Positions 10,901 through 17,285 of a DNA stretch of 64,000 bases are shown here, piece by piece. Source of the stretch: Marinoscillum pacificum (GTDB lineage: Bacteria; Bacteroidota; Bacteroidia; Cytophagales; Cyclobacteriaceae); NCBI RefSeq assembly GCF_024714495.1, contig NZ_JAMZMJ010000003.1, forward strand, positions 310,001-374,000, in the 5' to 3' direction. How positions within the stretch are numbered: position 1 is the first letter of the stretch; each line of letters opens with the position of its first letter. Made by a program: the position numbers and the translations under genes. The notes under the pieces are model-generated. The model was given only the letters and a program-made list of their open reading frames with translations, was not told the origin of the DNA and searched no databases.

Positions 10901-11494
10901 GCCTGTAAAACCTAGTCCATGACCAAGCTCATGTAGTACTACGGATACAAAATCAAACTGACCAGCAGGGACATTACCATCAGTACCAAAGTACCAATTG
11001 AAATCTTTATTGAACAATATATTAATGTCTGCATTTCCCTCATCCAGGTCAAAGCCAGCCAGCTTGTTGGCTAACGCTACTGGATACCAGGTGTTGCTTT
11101 TAGTGGCTCCACTAAAGTTTCTGAAGAAGTTATTAGGACCAGCTGATCCAAGTACACCATCCTCCAATGATGTAAATGTAAAATCAATTACTATTGGTAC
11201 TGAAGATGCAATTTGATAGGACCAGATTTCAACGGCATAGGCAAAGGCATTTTGAGCATCTATATCAATATCAGCTGGATAATTGACAATGAATTCTGCA
11301 GTAGGGGATATTCTAGCGTCCGTGTGGTCAGGTGCCGGAATGAAAATGTTTTGATCCTGCTCGATTGGAATGAAAATACAAACAGGATGATCTAGTTGTT
11401 TGCTTTCTCCATAGTCCTGACCAGCAACATTGTAAGATTGGGTGAGTAAAAGGAGTAAAAAACAAAGGGAGTGATAGGTGATTTTTTTAGTCAT
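7961..11494 (-). CDS. Secreted T9SS zinc metalloprotease-like protein with FnIII domain
   Basis: This 1177-residue protein has a signal peptide (about 1-25, ending VAGQ). A zincin-like domain covers about 60-320 with HELGH at 188-192, where H188 and H192 would bind zinc and E189 act as base. A fibronectin type III domain follows at about 335-420, with beta-rich repeats after it. The last 80 residues form a T9SS type A sorting domain (LLITYPATDEQSIAIFTLDG ending in IKFIIKN). The residue at the usual third His position of HExxHxxGxxH is Gly (HELGHGLGFTG), so the third ligand must lie elsewhere or be absent. It is probably exported and either attached to the cell surface or released. Confidence 0.88.
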   Translation of the reverse strand: MTKKITYHSLCFLLLLLTQSYNVAGQDYGESKQLDHPVCIFIPIEQDQNIFIPAPDHTDARISPTAEFIVNYPADIDIDAQNAFAYAVEIWSYQIASSVPIVIDFTFTSLEDGVLGSAGPNNFFRNFSGATKSNTWYPVALANKLAGFDLDEGNADINILFNKDFNWYFGTDGNVPAGQFDFVSVVLHELGHGLGFTGSGSSDGTNGTWGSGTTNPFIYDDLVVNTSNDRTLDFTSPSTDLHDFLTSNDLFIDGSETVVANGGTPAKIYAPSTFDQGSSYSHWNESTYNGTTNALMTPQIGSAEAIHDVGDITRALFKDLGWESKPNDDLTPFNVKATGISSERIDLTWSDNSDTEDGFIIKRSLNESSGFTTIDTVNADILRYNDVSVGSGETYFYKITAFESSGTLSEETDVVSASACSNSLPTGGTWTGSAFTALSGGVSSSNSNISITQLSDDEYLFSDITGSLYAEFGDFSPNQSYTVINTCSELTINTFVDAEFDIETNSSTGFGPGSYNEVTQTITLPWFDPNNIFGGITTFTRNGDAGLESPATSSSTINFTQIGAHSMNITWTNGDGTNHLVLVKELEPIEDSEHPVDNTNYPALSTHFSGETTTIGNARVVYNDNGNSVLVTGLTKNTNYFVYVFEYNTESSDFIYLTESYAANSQTTLDAEVWVGFGDDGDWENTNNWEDGAVPTSSDNVVISVASSYPIITADAAVNHLELESGTSLTVNSGASLAIFGNVINYGTYTVNRNTTGDEGYSIIGSPVSETILEGIGASHLYSNDGAGYSSNLKTSIATMTPGQGYFAAFNSSSPSISFTGTPNTGDISYTVDDGEFELVANPYAAAISIEDFLTNNSAVISGAVYFWDDGGSNNGSKRGGDFITANSLGATSIIQPDNTEDNIDGVKGSAPAESGVIPSVQGVFVEAIADGEITFSQDLQVITTDANSDNNFYRKQSEAIIVKLAIVGNNLYNEAIVGMTNDATLGIDHHLDARKLTSDYALSLYSLIDQNEFIIQGIPMINLDERSVDLGFSTTSEEMYEINTATLSNLTDDLEVLLIDQLEGKTIKLSESQTYQFQTDAGTFNQRFTLSFRYKDVLKASTFTLLNVKPTTDGLLITYPATDEQSIAIFTLDGKLRYSDQIIFENDQAEIPFKANSNEVYILRLDNQSIKFIIKN

Positions 11495-11564
11495 ATCTAT
11501 TTAACGGGTAATGAGACGGTGACCCTACAGGTTACAGTTAAATAGCTACGATCACCCAAATATA
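11495..11564 (-). promoter_or_regulatory. Promoter and hairpin leader of the metalloprotease gene
   Basis: A perfect Bacteroidota -7 box (TATATTTG on the minus strand) lies at 11557-11564. The predicted leader of about 58 nt contains a perfect 9-bp inverted repeat: 11537-11545 pairs with 11497-11505, two bases before the ATG. A second 5-bp pair, 11518-11522 with 11552-11556, interleaves with the first. The hairpin could hide the ribosome entry site. The rest of this 308-bp gap shows one short dyad at 11605-11617 and the FKBP leader. Confidence 0.5.
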
Positions 11565-11657
11565 AACGAAATCTCCTTTGATGCCGGATTTATAGTTCTA
11601 ATTCCTTGAATTTCAAGAACAAAACAGTTGATTAGTTTCATTCCTTCCTGCATTTGT

Positions 11658-11802
11658 TAACTTTGCCGGCTCAACCGTGTTATAGGGTTGTGTCCTGTCA
11701 GGTTATTAACTGCTATTGATCTTATCAAGTGCTGATGGGAGTGCCTAGTATGCGCATCTGGCGACAATTTGAAATCATTATTTAATTATCAATAAACTAA
11801 TT
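11658..11802 (+). promoter_or_regulatory. Promoter and structured leader of the FKBP gene
   Basis: A -7 box TAACTTTG lies at 11658-11665, which implies a leader of about 130 nt. The leader contains several short hairpins in series: CAACC/GGTTG (11672-11676 with 11686-11690), TTGAT/ATCAA (11716-11720 with 11724-11728) and GATG/CATC (11734-11737 with 11755-11758). No known riboswitch class was recognised. It could also be a separate small RNA. Confidence 0.4.
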
Positions 11803-12231
11803 ATGAGTACAGCAAAAGCGAATGATACCGTAAAGGTTCATTACACAGGAAAGCTTACTAACGGACAAGTATTTGACTCTTCTCTTGAGCGTGACCCACT
11901 ACAGTTTACTGTAGGTGGTGGTCAGATGATCAAAGGATTTGATGAGGCTGTGAATGGTATGGAGGTGAATGAGAAGAAAACAGTAACTATTCCATGTGCT
12001 GAAGCTTATGGCGATAGAAATGATCAACTTATTCAGCAAGTGCCTAGAACTGATCTTCCAGCAGATATGAAGCCGGAGCCAGGTCAGACGTTGGTGGCTA
12101 CTAATCAGGATGGTCAGCAAACTCATGTTATAGTAAAAGAAGTTTCTGAAGAGAACATCACGATTGATGCGAATCACCCACTTGCGGGTCAGGATTTGAT
12201 TTTCGAAATCGAATTGGTAGAGATCGGATAA
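11803..12231 (+). CDS. FKBP-type peptidyl-prolyl cis-trans isomerase (SlyD-like)
   Basis: This 142-residue protein catalyses proline cis-trans isomerisation and probably acts as a folding chaperone. The FKBP core is clear: VKVHYTGKLTNGQVFDSS at residues 10-27, then GGGQMIKGFDEAVNGMEVNEKKTVTIPCAEAYG. The sequence after that (QVPRTDLPADMKPEPGQTL to VDANHPLAGQ-like) is the insert-in-flap arrangement of SlyD proteins. The His-rich metal-binding tail of E. coli SlyD is absent. There is no signal peptide, so it is cytoplasmic. A strong terminator follows the stop. Confidence 0.94.
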   Translation: MSTAKANDTVKVHYTGKLTNGQVFDSSLERDPLQFTVGGGQMIKGFDEAVNGMEVNEKKTVTIPCAEAYGDRNDQLIQQVPRTDLPADMKPEPGQTLVATNQDGQQTHVIVKEVSEENITIDANHPLAGQDLIFEIELVEIG

Positions 12232-12255
12232 TCTTAAGATTTACTAAATAATAGG

Positions 12256-12286
12256 AAGGTCATCCGGGTTCGGTTGACCTTTTTTT
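12256..12286 (+). terminator. Rho-independent terminator after the FKBP gene
   Basis: The 7-bp stem AAGGTCA (12256-12262) pairs with TGACCTT (12275-12281) around a 12-nt loop. The run of T residues continues to 12286. It lies 24 bp after the FKBP stop codon. Confidence 0.85.
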
Positions 12287-12355
12287 GTGCTTGATTTCCA
12301 ACTCTTTAGCGGTTTGGTGACTCTTAATAGTGTTATCACTAAACCTATTACCGTA

Positions 12356-12763
12356 ATGAAAAAACTATTCGTTCTTCTTTTGCCGCTCGCATGGTGTTTT
12401 GTTGGTTGCTCTGATACAGATGATATTGAAAATCTGGACGTAAATTTCGCAAACAATATTCCTGTAACTACCAACACGGTTAATGCTTTTAGTTATGTGG
12501 TGCGGGCCAAAGACTATTCTCAGCAGATTAACTCAAGTTTGAATTTTGACTCTACTGCATTTGTTATGAGTTTGGTAATCGCAGAATACTCGGAGGGTGA
12601 AATGGGGCTTGCAGTGTATAATGAGGATTCTTCACAGGTTTATCAGCAGCAAATTTCTTCAAATATGGTGCTGACCGACTTTCCCGAATTTCTACCAGCT
12701 GCTCTGGATTTGAGTCTGGAGGATTTTAGTGGAAGCGTTACAGTGACAATAGCTGTTGAGTAG
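12356..12763 (+). CDS. Small lipoprotein of unknown function
   Basis: I chose ATG 12356 because it gives a lipoprotein signal peptide, MKKLFVLLLPLAWCFVGC, with the lipidated Cys at residue 18. The longer frame from 12287 would bury this signal and overlap the FKBP terminator. The mature part of about 117 residues looks beta-rich and matches no family I know. It should be anchored to a membrane on the periplasmic side. It is followed by a convergent small gene 6 bp away. Confidence 0.75.
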   Translation: MKKLFVLLLPLAWCFVGCSDTDDIENLDVNFANNIPVTTNTVNAFSYVVRAKDYSQQINSSLNFDSTAFVMSLVIAEYSEGEMGLAVYNEDSSQVYQQQISSNMVLTDFPEFLPAALDLSLEDFSGSVTVTIAVE

Positions 12764-12769
12764 GGTTGC

Positions 12770-12967
12770 TTAGTTCATACTTGCTAGGTAAAGCTTTCTT
12801 GCGGTGTTGTGGTTTTCGTATCTTTTCACAAATTCTTTGCATTCGTCTTGCTCACCTATATGTAGTATGGCCATGTCTTTAAGTACTACTATGTGCTTTT
12901 TTAGGGTGTTGCTGTACTTTACTTCAAGGGAATGATTTTTTGCTACTTTTTGAATTAAACTATACAT
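12770..12967 (-). CDS. Small hypothetical protein (65 aa)
   Basis: This 65-residue basic protein has no signal or membrane segment. A purine-rich AAGAAAGAG directly precedes ATG 12967, a better ribosome site than most genes here. The sequence alternates beta-like and helical stretches (YSNTLKKHIVVLKDMAILHIGEQDECKEFVKRY). No family was recognised. It is divergent from dinB and shares the 182-bp gap that holds the dinB operator, so joint control is possible but unproven. Confidence 0.55.
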   Translation of the reverse strand: MYSLIQKVAKNHSLEVKYSNTLKKHIVVLKDMAILHIGEQDECKEFVKRYENHNTARKLYLASMN

Positions 12968-13107
12968 CTCTTTCTTGTTTTTTGTGTTTACTGTAGCAAA
13001 TAAAGATTGTTCTTATAGATGGTTTGTTCCTTTCTCGTTGACTGTGAGTGATTTCTCGTTGAAATAGGGGAATTGATGTGTGGGTGAATTACCTAGTTAT
13101 TTAATTA

Positions 13108-13145
13108 CTAATATTTTTAGATAAAAACTAAAATAATTAGATTTG
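13108..13145 (+). promoter_or_regulatory. dinB operator (double palindrome) with -7 box
   Basis: The pattern CTAA-N5-TTAG-N7-CTAA-N5-TTAG occupies 13108-13140. It comprises two 13-bp palindromes with centres 20 bp apart. The last TTAG overlaps a Bacteroidota -7 box, TAGATTTG (13138-13145), only 12 bp from the GTG start. The last 24 bp of the operator are identical to the copy before dnaE at 17253-17276. A repressor bound here would block RNA polymerase. A damage-response role is inferred from the two genes it precedes. Confidence 0.75.
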
Positions 13146-13149
13146 TTGT

Positions 13150-14358
13150 GTGAATGCAATTTTACATCTCGATCTAGATACCTTCTTCGTTTCGGTGGAG
13201 CGATTGAAGAATTCCAATCTTATTGGTAGGCCTGTTTTGATTGGTGGTACTAGTGATCGAGGGGTGGTGGCATCATGTAGTTATGAAGCTCGGCAGTTTG
13301 GTATTCATTCAGCTATGCCGATGAAGTTGGCCAGATCTCTTTGTCCAGAGGCGATTATCGTTAGAGGAAATTCTGCTGATTACACCAAGCATTCACGTAT
13401 TGTGACCGATATTCTTCAAGAGTCGGTTCCTGTTTTGGAGAAGAGTTCTATTGATGAATTTTATGTAGACCTGACGGGGATGGATAAGTTTCATGGCACT
13501 TGGAGGCTTGCTAATGAGCTGCGATCAAAGATTATTGAGAATTCAGGGTTACCGATTTCATTTGGTCTTTCGGAGAACAAGACGGTCTCTAAAGTTGCTA
13601 CCAATGAGGCTAAGCCTAATAATCAGATGCGCATCGAATATGGGCATGAAAAGGCTTTTTTAGGACCTCTTTCTGTGAAGAAGATCCCGATGGTGGGAGA
13701 TAAGACCTATGCCAAACTGGTGAGTTTGGGAGTTCGTAAGATTCATACGATCCAGGAGATGCCTATTGATCTGATGCAGCGTGCTTTTGGCGCGAATGGA
13801 GCAAGTATCTGGCGCAAGGCCAATGGTATTGATCAGTCTAAGGTGATTCCTTATTCTGAGCGAAAGTCTATTTCTACGGAACGTACCTTTGATCGAGATA
13901 CGATTGATGTGACCAAACTCAAAGGGATACTGACGGCTATGGCAGAGAATCTTGCTTTTCAGCTGCGTAGAGGACAAAAGCTTACAGCCTGCCTGACGGT
14001 AAAGGTGCGTTATTCGGATTTCAATACGTATACGTTGCAGTCTCGCATTCCTTATACAGCAGCAGATCATGTGTTGATACCACGAGCTTTAGAGTTGTTT
14101 GATAAGCTTTACAATAAGAGGTTGCTTGTACGCTTGATTGGTATTCGGATGAGCGATCTGGTGAATGGTTTTTATCAGATAGACTTGTTTGATGACAGTG
14201 AGGAGCAGCTCAATTTGTATCATGCCATGGACCGCATTCGAGATAAGTTTGGTGATCGATCGGTGATGCGCGCTTCTGGTATTCAGGCGAAAACTATTGG
14301 TCGCTGGAATCCTTTTACAGGTGAGCCACCACCTCTTCTAGCAAATAGGAGACAGTAA
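13150..14358 (+). CDS. dinB: DNA polymerase IV (Y-family translesion polymerase)
   Basis: It copies past damaged bases with low fidelity. Catalytic acidic residues are D8 (HLDLD) and D102-E103 (SIDEFYVDLTG), and CSYEARQFGIHSAMP is the standard fingers-domain block. QIDLFDD near the C-terminus fits a beta-clamp binding motif (QxxLF). The length of 402 is a little longer than E. coli DinB. The start is GTG 13150: an in-frame TAG sits 12 nt upstream inside the operator, and no other start is close. The predicted transcript begins at or near the GTG, so it may be leaderless. The first uma2 gene follows 35 bp after its stop, suggesting co-transcription. Confidence 0.93.
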   Translation: MNAILHLDLDTFFVSVERLKNSNLIGRPVLIGGTSDRGVVASCSYEARQFGIHSAMPMKLARSLCPEAIIVRGNSADYTKHSRIVTDILQESVPVLEKSSIDEFYVDLTGMDKFHGTWRLANELRSKIIENSGLPISFGLSENKTVSKVATNEAKPNNQMRIEYGHEKAFLGPLSVKKIPMVGDKTYAKLVSLGVRKIHTIQEMPIDLMQRAFGANGASIWRKANGIDQSKVIPYSERKSISTERTFDRDTIDVTKLKGILTAMAENLAFQLRRGQKLTACLTVKVRYSDFNTYTLQSRIPYTAADHVLIPRALELFDKLYNKRLLVRLIGIRMSDLVNGFYQIDLFDDSEEQLNLYHAMDRIRDKFGDRSVMRASGIQAKTIGRWNPFTGEPPPLLANRRQ

Positions 14359-14393
14359 TGTTTTAATGAGTAAAACACTTAACTTTATCTACT

Positions 14394-15017
14394 ATGTCCG
14401 CATCATACCAACATAAGGAACCCAAAATAGACGATATCTCTGTGTTAGAACCAGAGGCTACGTATTCGTATGCGGATTACTTGCGCTGGTCTTTTGAGGA
14501 GCGAGTGGAGCTAATCAAAGGAAAGCTATTTAGAATGTCTCCTGGGCCAAGAAGAGGGCATCAAGGAATAGGCCTTGCTTTGAGCAGTGAGATATATGGT
14601 TTTTTGAAAAGGAAACCTTGTAAAGCTTATATGGCACCTTTTGATGTACGATTTCCTAATCAATTAGACGATACCGATGCACAAACATTTACCGTAGTTC
14701 AACCTGATATTTGTGTGATTTGCGATCGTTCCAAGCTGGATGATGCAGGATGTAAAGGTGCTCCTGATCTGATCGTGGAGATACTCTCTCCATCCACGGC
14801 TTCTAAAGATCTTAATGAAAAGTATCAGCTTTACGAAGAGCATGGTGTGAAAGAATATTGGGTAGTTTATCCGGGAGAAGCGGTTTTGGAAATCTATGAG
14901 TTGCAGGAAGGAAAGTACGTTTCTACAGGCAAGTTTGTGAAAGAAGATATCGTGACTTCTAAGGTATTACCTGGATTAGAGATCAAATTGTCTGAAGTCT
15001 TTGAAGAGGTTGACTAA
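14394..15017 (+). CDS. Uma2 family (DUF820) putative endonuclease, copy 1
   Basis: This 207-residue protein is of the PD-(D/E)xK-like Uma2 family. The conserved core is PDICVICDRSKLDDAGCKGAPDLIVEILSPSTASKDLNEKYQLYEEHGVKEYWVVYP split over residues 104-160, with PDLIVEIL carrying the acidic metal ligands. A biological function for this family is not established. It is the first of three tandem paralogs whose stop and start codons overlap (TAATG). The three differ mainly in a 16-residue stretch around residues 53-69. Its place right after dinB suggests it is expressed with the damage response. Confidence 0.88.
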   Translation: MSASYQHKEPKIDDISVLEPEATYSYADYLRWSFEERVELIKGKLFRMSPGPRRGHQGIGLALSSEIYGFLKRKPCKAYMAPFDVRFPNQLDDTDAQTFTVVQPDICVICDRSKLDDAGCKGAPDLIVEILSPSTASKDLNEKYQLYEEHGVKEYWVVYPGEAVLEIYELQEGKYVSTGKFVKEDIVTSKVLPGLEIKLSEVFEEVD

Positions 15018-15637
15018 TGAAAGAGTACCCCCATAAAGAGCCGAAAATAGATGATATCTCTGCGTTAGAGCCAGAGGCTACGTATTCGTATGCGGACTAC
15101 TTACGCTGGTCTTTTGAGGAGCGAGTAGAGTTGATCAAAGGAAAGCTATTTAGGATGTCTCCTGCTCCGAGAAGGGGGCATCAGGAGATAAGTTCTTCTA
15201 TTGCACTAGAGTTGCTTTCCTTTTTAAAAGGGAAATCGTGCAAGGCATACTATGCTCCATTTGATGTTCGTTTTCCTAATCAGCCCAATGATTCTGATGC
15301 ACAGACATTCACCGTGGTACAACCGGATATTTGTGTGATTTGTGATCATTCCAAGCTGGATGATGCAGGATGTAAAGGTGCTCCGGATCTGATCGTGGAG
15401 ATTCTGTCACCATCTACGGCTTCTAAAGATCTGAATGAAAAATACCAGCTATATGAAGAGCATGGAGTTCGAGAATATTGGGTAGTATACCCAGGAGAAG
15501 CGGTTTTGGAAATCTATGAGTTGCAGGAAGGAAAGTACGTGTCTACAGGCAAGTTTGTGAAAGAAGATATCGTGACGTCTAGTGTGTTGCCTGGGTTAGA
15601 GATCAAATTGTCTGAAGTCTTTGAAGAGGTTGACTAA
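15017..15637 (+). CDS. Uma2 family (DUF820) putative endonuclease, copy 2
   Basis: This 206-residue paralog overlaps the stop of copy 1 by one base (TAATG), which points to translational coupling. Outside the variable segment (HQEISSSIALELLSFLKG) it matches copy 1 almost residue for residue, including the PDICVICD and PDLIVEILSPSTASKDLNEKYQ blocks, and the DNA is also nearly identical there. It keeps both acidic motifs and therefore should be as active as its neighbours. Substrate and role are unknown. Confidence 0.87.
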   Translation: MKEYPHKEPKIDDISALEPEATYSYADYLRWSFEERVELIKGKLFRMSPAPRRGHQEISSSIALELLSFLKGKSCKAYYAPFDVRFPNQPNDSDAQTFTVVQPDICVICDHSKLDDAGCKGAPDLIVEILSPSTASKDLNEKYQLYEEHGVREYWVVYPGEAVLEIYELQEGKYVSTGKFVKEDIVTSSVLPGLEIKLSEVFEEVD

Positions 15638-16257
15638 TGAAAGAGTACATCCATAAAGAGCCGAAAATAGACGATATCTCTGTGTTAGAGCCAGAGGCTA
15701 CGTATTCTTATGCGGACTACTTACGCTGGTCTTTTGAGGAGCGAGTAGAGTTGATCAAAGGGAAGCTATTTAGGATGTCACCGGCACCAAGAAGGTCTCA
15801 CCAAGGTGTTATCACGGTCATTGGTAATGAGATTTTTAATTTTCTAAAAGGCAACTCTTGCAAGGTTTATTACGCTCCATTTGATGTTCGTTTTCCTAAT
15901 CAGCCCAATGATTCTGATGCACAGACATTCACCGTGGTACAACCGGATATTTGTGTGATTTGTGATTTTTACAAGCTGGACGATGCAGGTTGTAAAGGCG
16001 CTCCCGATCTAATCGTAGAGATCCTGTCACCATTTACGGCTTCTAAAGATCTTAAAGAAAAGTACCAGCTCTATGAAGAGCATGGTGTGAAAGAATATTG
16101 GGTGGTGTACCCGGAAGAGGCGGTTTTGGAAATCTATGAGTTGCAGGAAGGAAAGTATGTTTCTAAAGGCAAGTTTGTAAAGGACGATGTGGTGACGTCT
16201 TCTGTATTAGTCGGATTGGAGCTTAACTTGCAAGAAGTTTTTGCGGATATTCAATAG
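15637..16257 (+). CDS. Uma2 family (DUF820) putative endonuclease, copy 3
   Basis: This is the third paralog, 206 residues, again starting in a TAATG overlap. Its variable segment is HQGVITVIGNEIFNFLKG. It is the most diverged copy at the C-terminus (VLVGLELNLQEVFADIQ) and has Phe for Ser in LSPFTASKDLKEK. The acidic core PDLIVEIL is intact. From 15880 to 15970 its DNA is identical or nearly so to copy 2, which suggests recent duplication or gene conversion. It ends 52 bp before an unrelated exported protein gene. Confidence 0.87.
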   Translation: MKEYIHKEPKIDDISVLEPEATYSYADYLRWSFEERVELIKGKLFRMSPAPRRSHQGVITVIGNEIFNFLKGNSCKVYYAPFDVRFPNQPNDSDAQTFTVVQPDICVICDFYKLDDAGCKGAPDLIVEILSPFTASKDLKEKYQLYEEHGVKEYWVVYPEEAVLEIYELQEGKYVSKGKFVKDDVVTSSVLVGLELNLQEVFADIQ

Positions 16258-16309
16258 CTGTAATTCACAACGATAATGGTTGTAAATTGCGTGTCTTATT
16301 TACGTCGTG

Positions 16310-17233
16310 ATGAAAGTATTATTCTCAACTAGCTTTATTCTGCTATCCCTGATTGGGATGTCTCAGTCCTGGTCTACTAATTTGTCTCTTGATCGAGATA
16401 TTTCACTTCAACATACTTTTTATATCGATAAAGTGGTTGACAAGCGAGCAGAAGGTAGTTTTATTGAACTGGATCCTGATGTTAGTGTTTTGCTGCAGTT
16501 TTATGAGCGATCAATAGAGGCGTCTCCCCAGTCCTCTGGAGTTACAATTTTTCTTAGAGAACTAGCCGTTAAAAGTGGGACTCATTTGGAACTCAATCTG
16601 GAGTTTTATTACCAAAGCCAGTTTGTTTATGAGTATTATGGAGATGTTTCTGTGTCTGGTCTATCAGGTTTAGATAATGCGCTCGCTGATTTGCTTCAAA
16701 AGGCGGTAGTGGAGTTTGATGTTTCTGATGTGGCTGTGGCTTTGTTTCAGCAGAGAAGTGTTACAGAAGAGCTCGATCGGGTAAAAACAATGCCGGGTCG
16801 AAAAGATGGCTATAATTTGCATACTGAGGAAGAAGAGGAGGAAAGCCGAAATGTAATTGCCGTCGGTTATCAAATAGGTGGATTGAATTTAATCGGGTTT
16901 GATTATGAGTATAGAGTGTCCGATGTGTTTGGAGTACATGCTGGGGTAGGTTTAGCGGGATATACTGCTGGTTTGAAAATCCATACCAAAAAGCATAAGG
17001 ACAGTTCCTTCTTTAATTTGAGTCTAAAGGATGGTGGTTTTGGTTTAGTTCGTACGGCAGCTCTGGAGTATGGTGTAAGAATTGTGGGGCGTAATAAAGG
17101 AGGTTTTGGCTTTCATGGTCAAGTGGGTTTAGCAAATGTGCTGTACATCGATAGAGAGTATGAAGAATCCATTTTTGGTTTGGATGGTGTGCCTCCAGTA
17201 GTACTTTCTATGGGTATTGGGGTGAGTTGGTAA
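16310..17233 (+). CDS. Exported hypothetical protein, probable outer-membrane beta-barrel
   Basis: The start ATG 16310 follows a GTG in the same frame; MKVLFSTSFILLSLIGMSQS is a signal peptide. Residues 20-160 are mixed alpha/beta and end in a very acidic run (EEEEEES near 175). Residues 182-307 read as alternating beta strands with Gly and aromatic residues (VIAVGYQIGGLNLIGFDYEYRV to VVLSMGIGVSW), typical of a small outer-membrane barrel ending in an aromatic residue. No family was recognised. It separates the uma2 array from dnaE. Confidence 0.7.
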   Translation: MKVLFSTSFILLSLIGMSQSWSTNLSLDRDISLQHTFYIDKVVDKRAEGSFIELDPDVSVLLQFYERSIEASPQSSGVTIFLRELAVKSGTHLELNLEFYYQSQFVYEYYGDVSVSGLSGLDNALADLLQKAVVEFDVSDVAVALFQQRSVTEELDRVKTMPGRKDGYNLHTEEEEEESRNVIAVGYQIGGLNLIGFDYEYRVSDVFGVHAGVGLAGYTAGLKIHTKKHKDSSFFNLSLKDGGFGLVRTAALEYGVRIVGRNKGGFGFHGQVGLANVLYIDREYEESIFGLDGVPPVVLSMGIGVSW

Positions 17234-17243
17234 AATTATAAAG

Positions 17244-17281
17244 CTAAAAATATTAGATAAAAACTAAAATAATTAGCTTTA
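17244..17281 (+). promoter_or_regulatory. dnaE operator (double palindrome) with -7 box
   Basis: It has the same CTAA-N5-TTAG-N7-CTAA-N5-TTAG pattern as before dinB, at 17244-17276. The last 24 bp are identical to the dinB copy, while the first N5 differs (AAATA versus TATTT). The final TAG starts a -7 like box TAGCTTTA (17274-17281), 12 bp from the GTG start, the same spacing as at dinB. The first palindrome would cover the -33 region and the second the -7 region. Confidence 0.75.
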
Positions 17282-17285
17282 CGGA

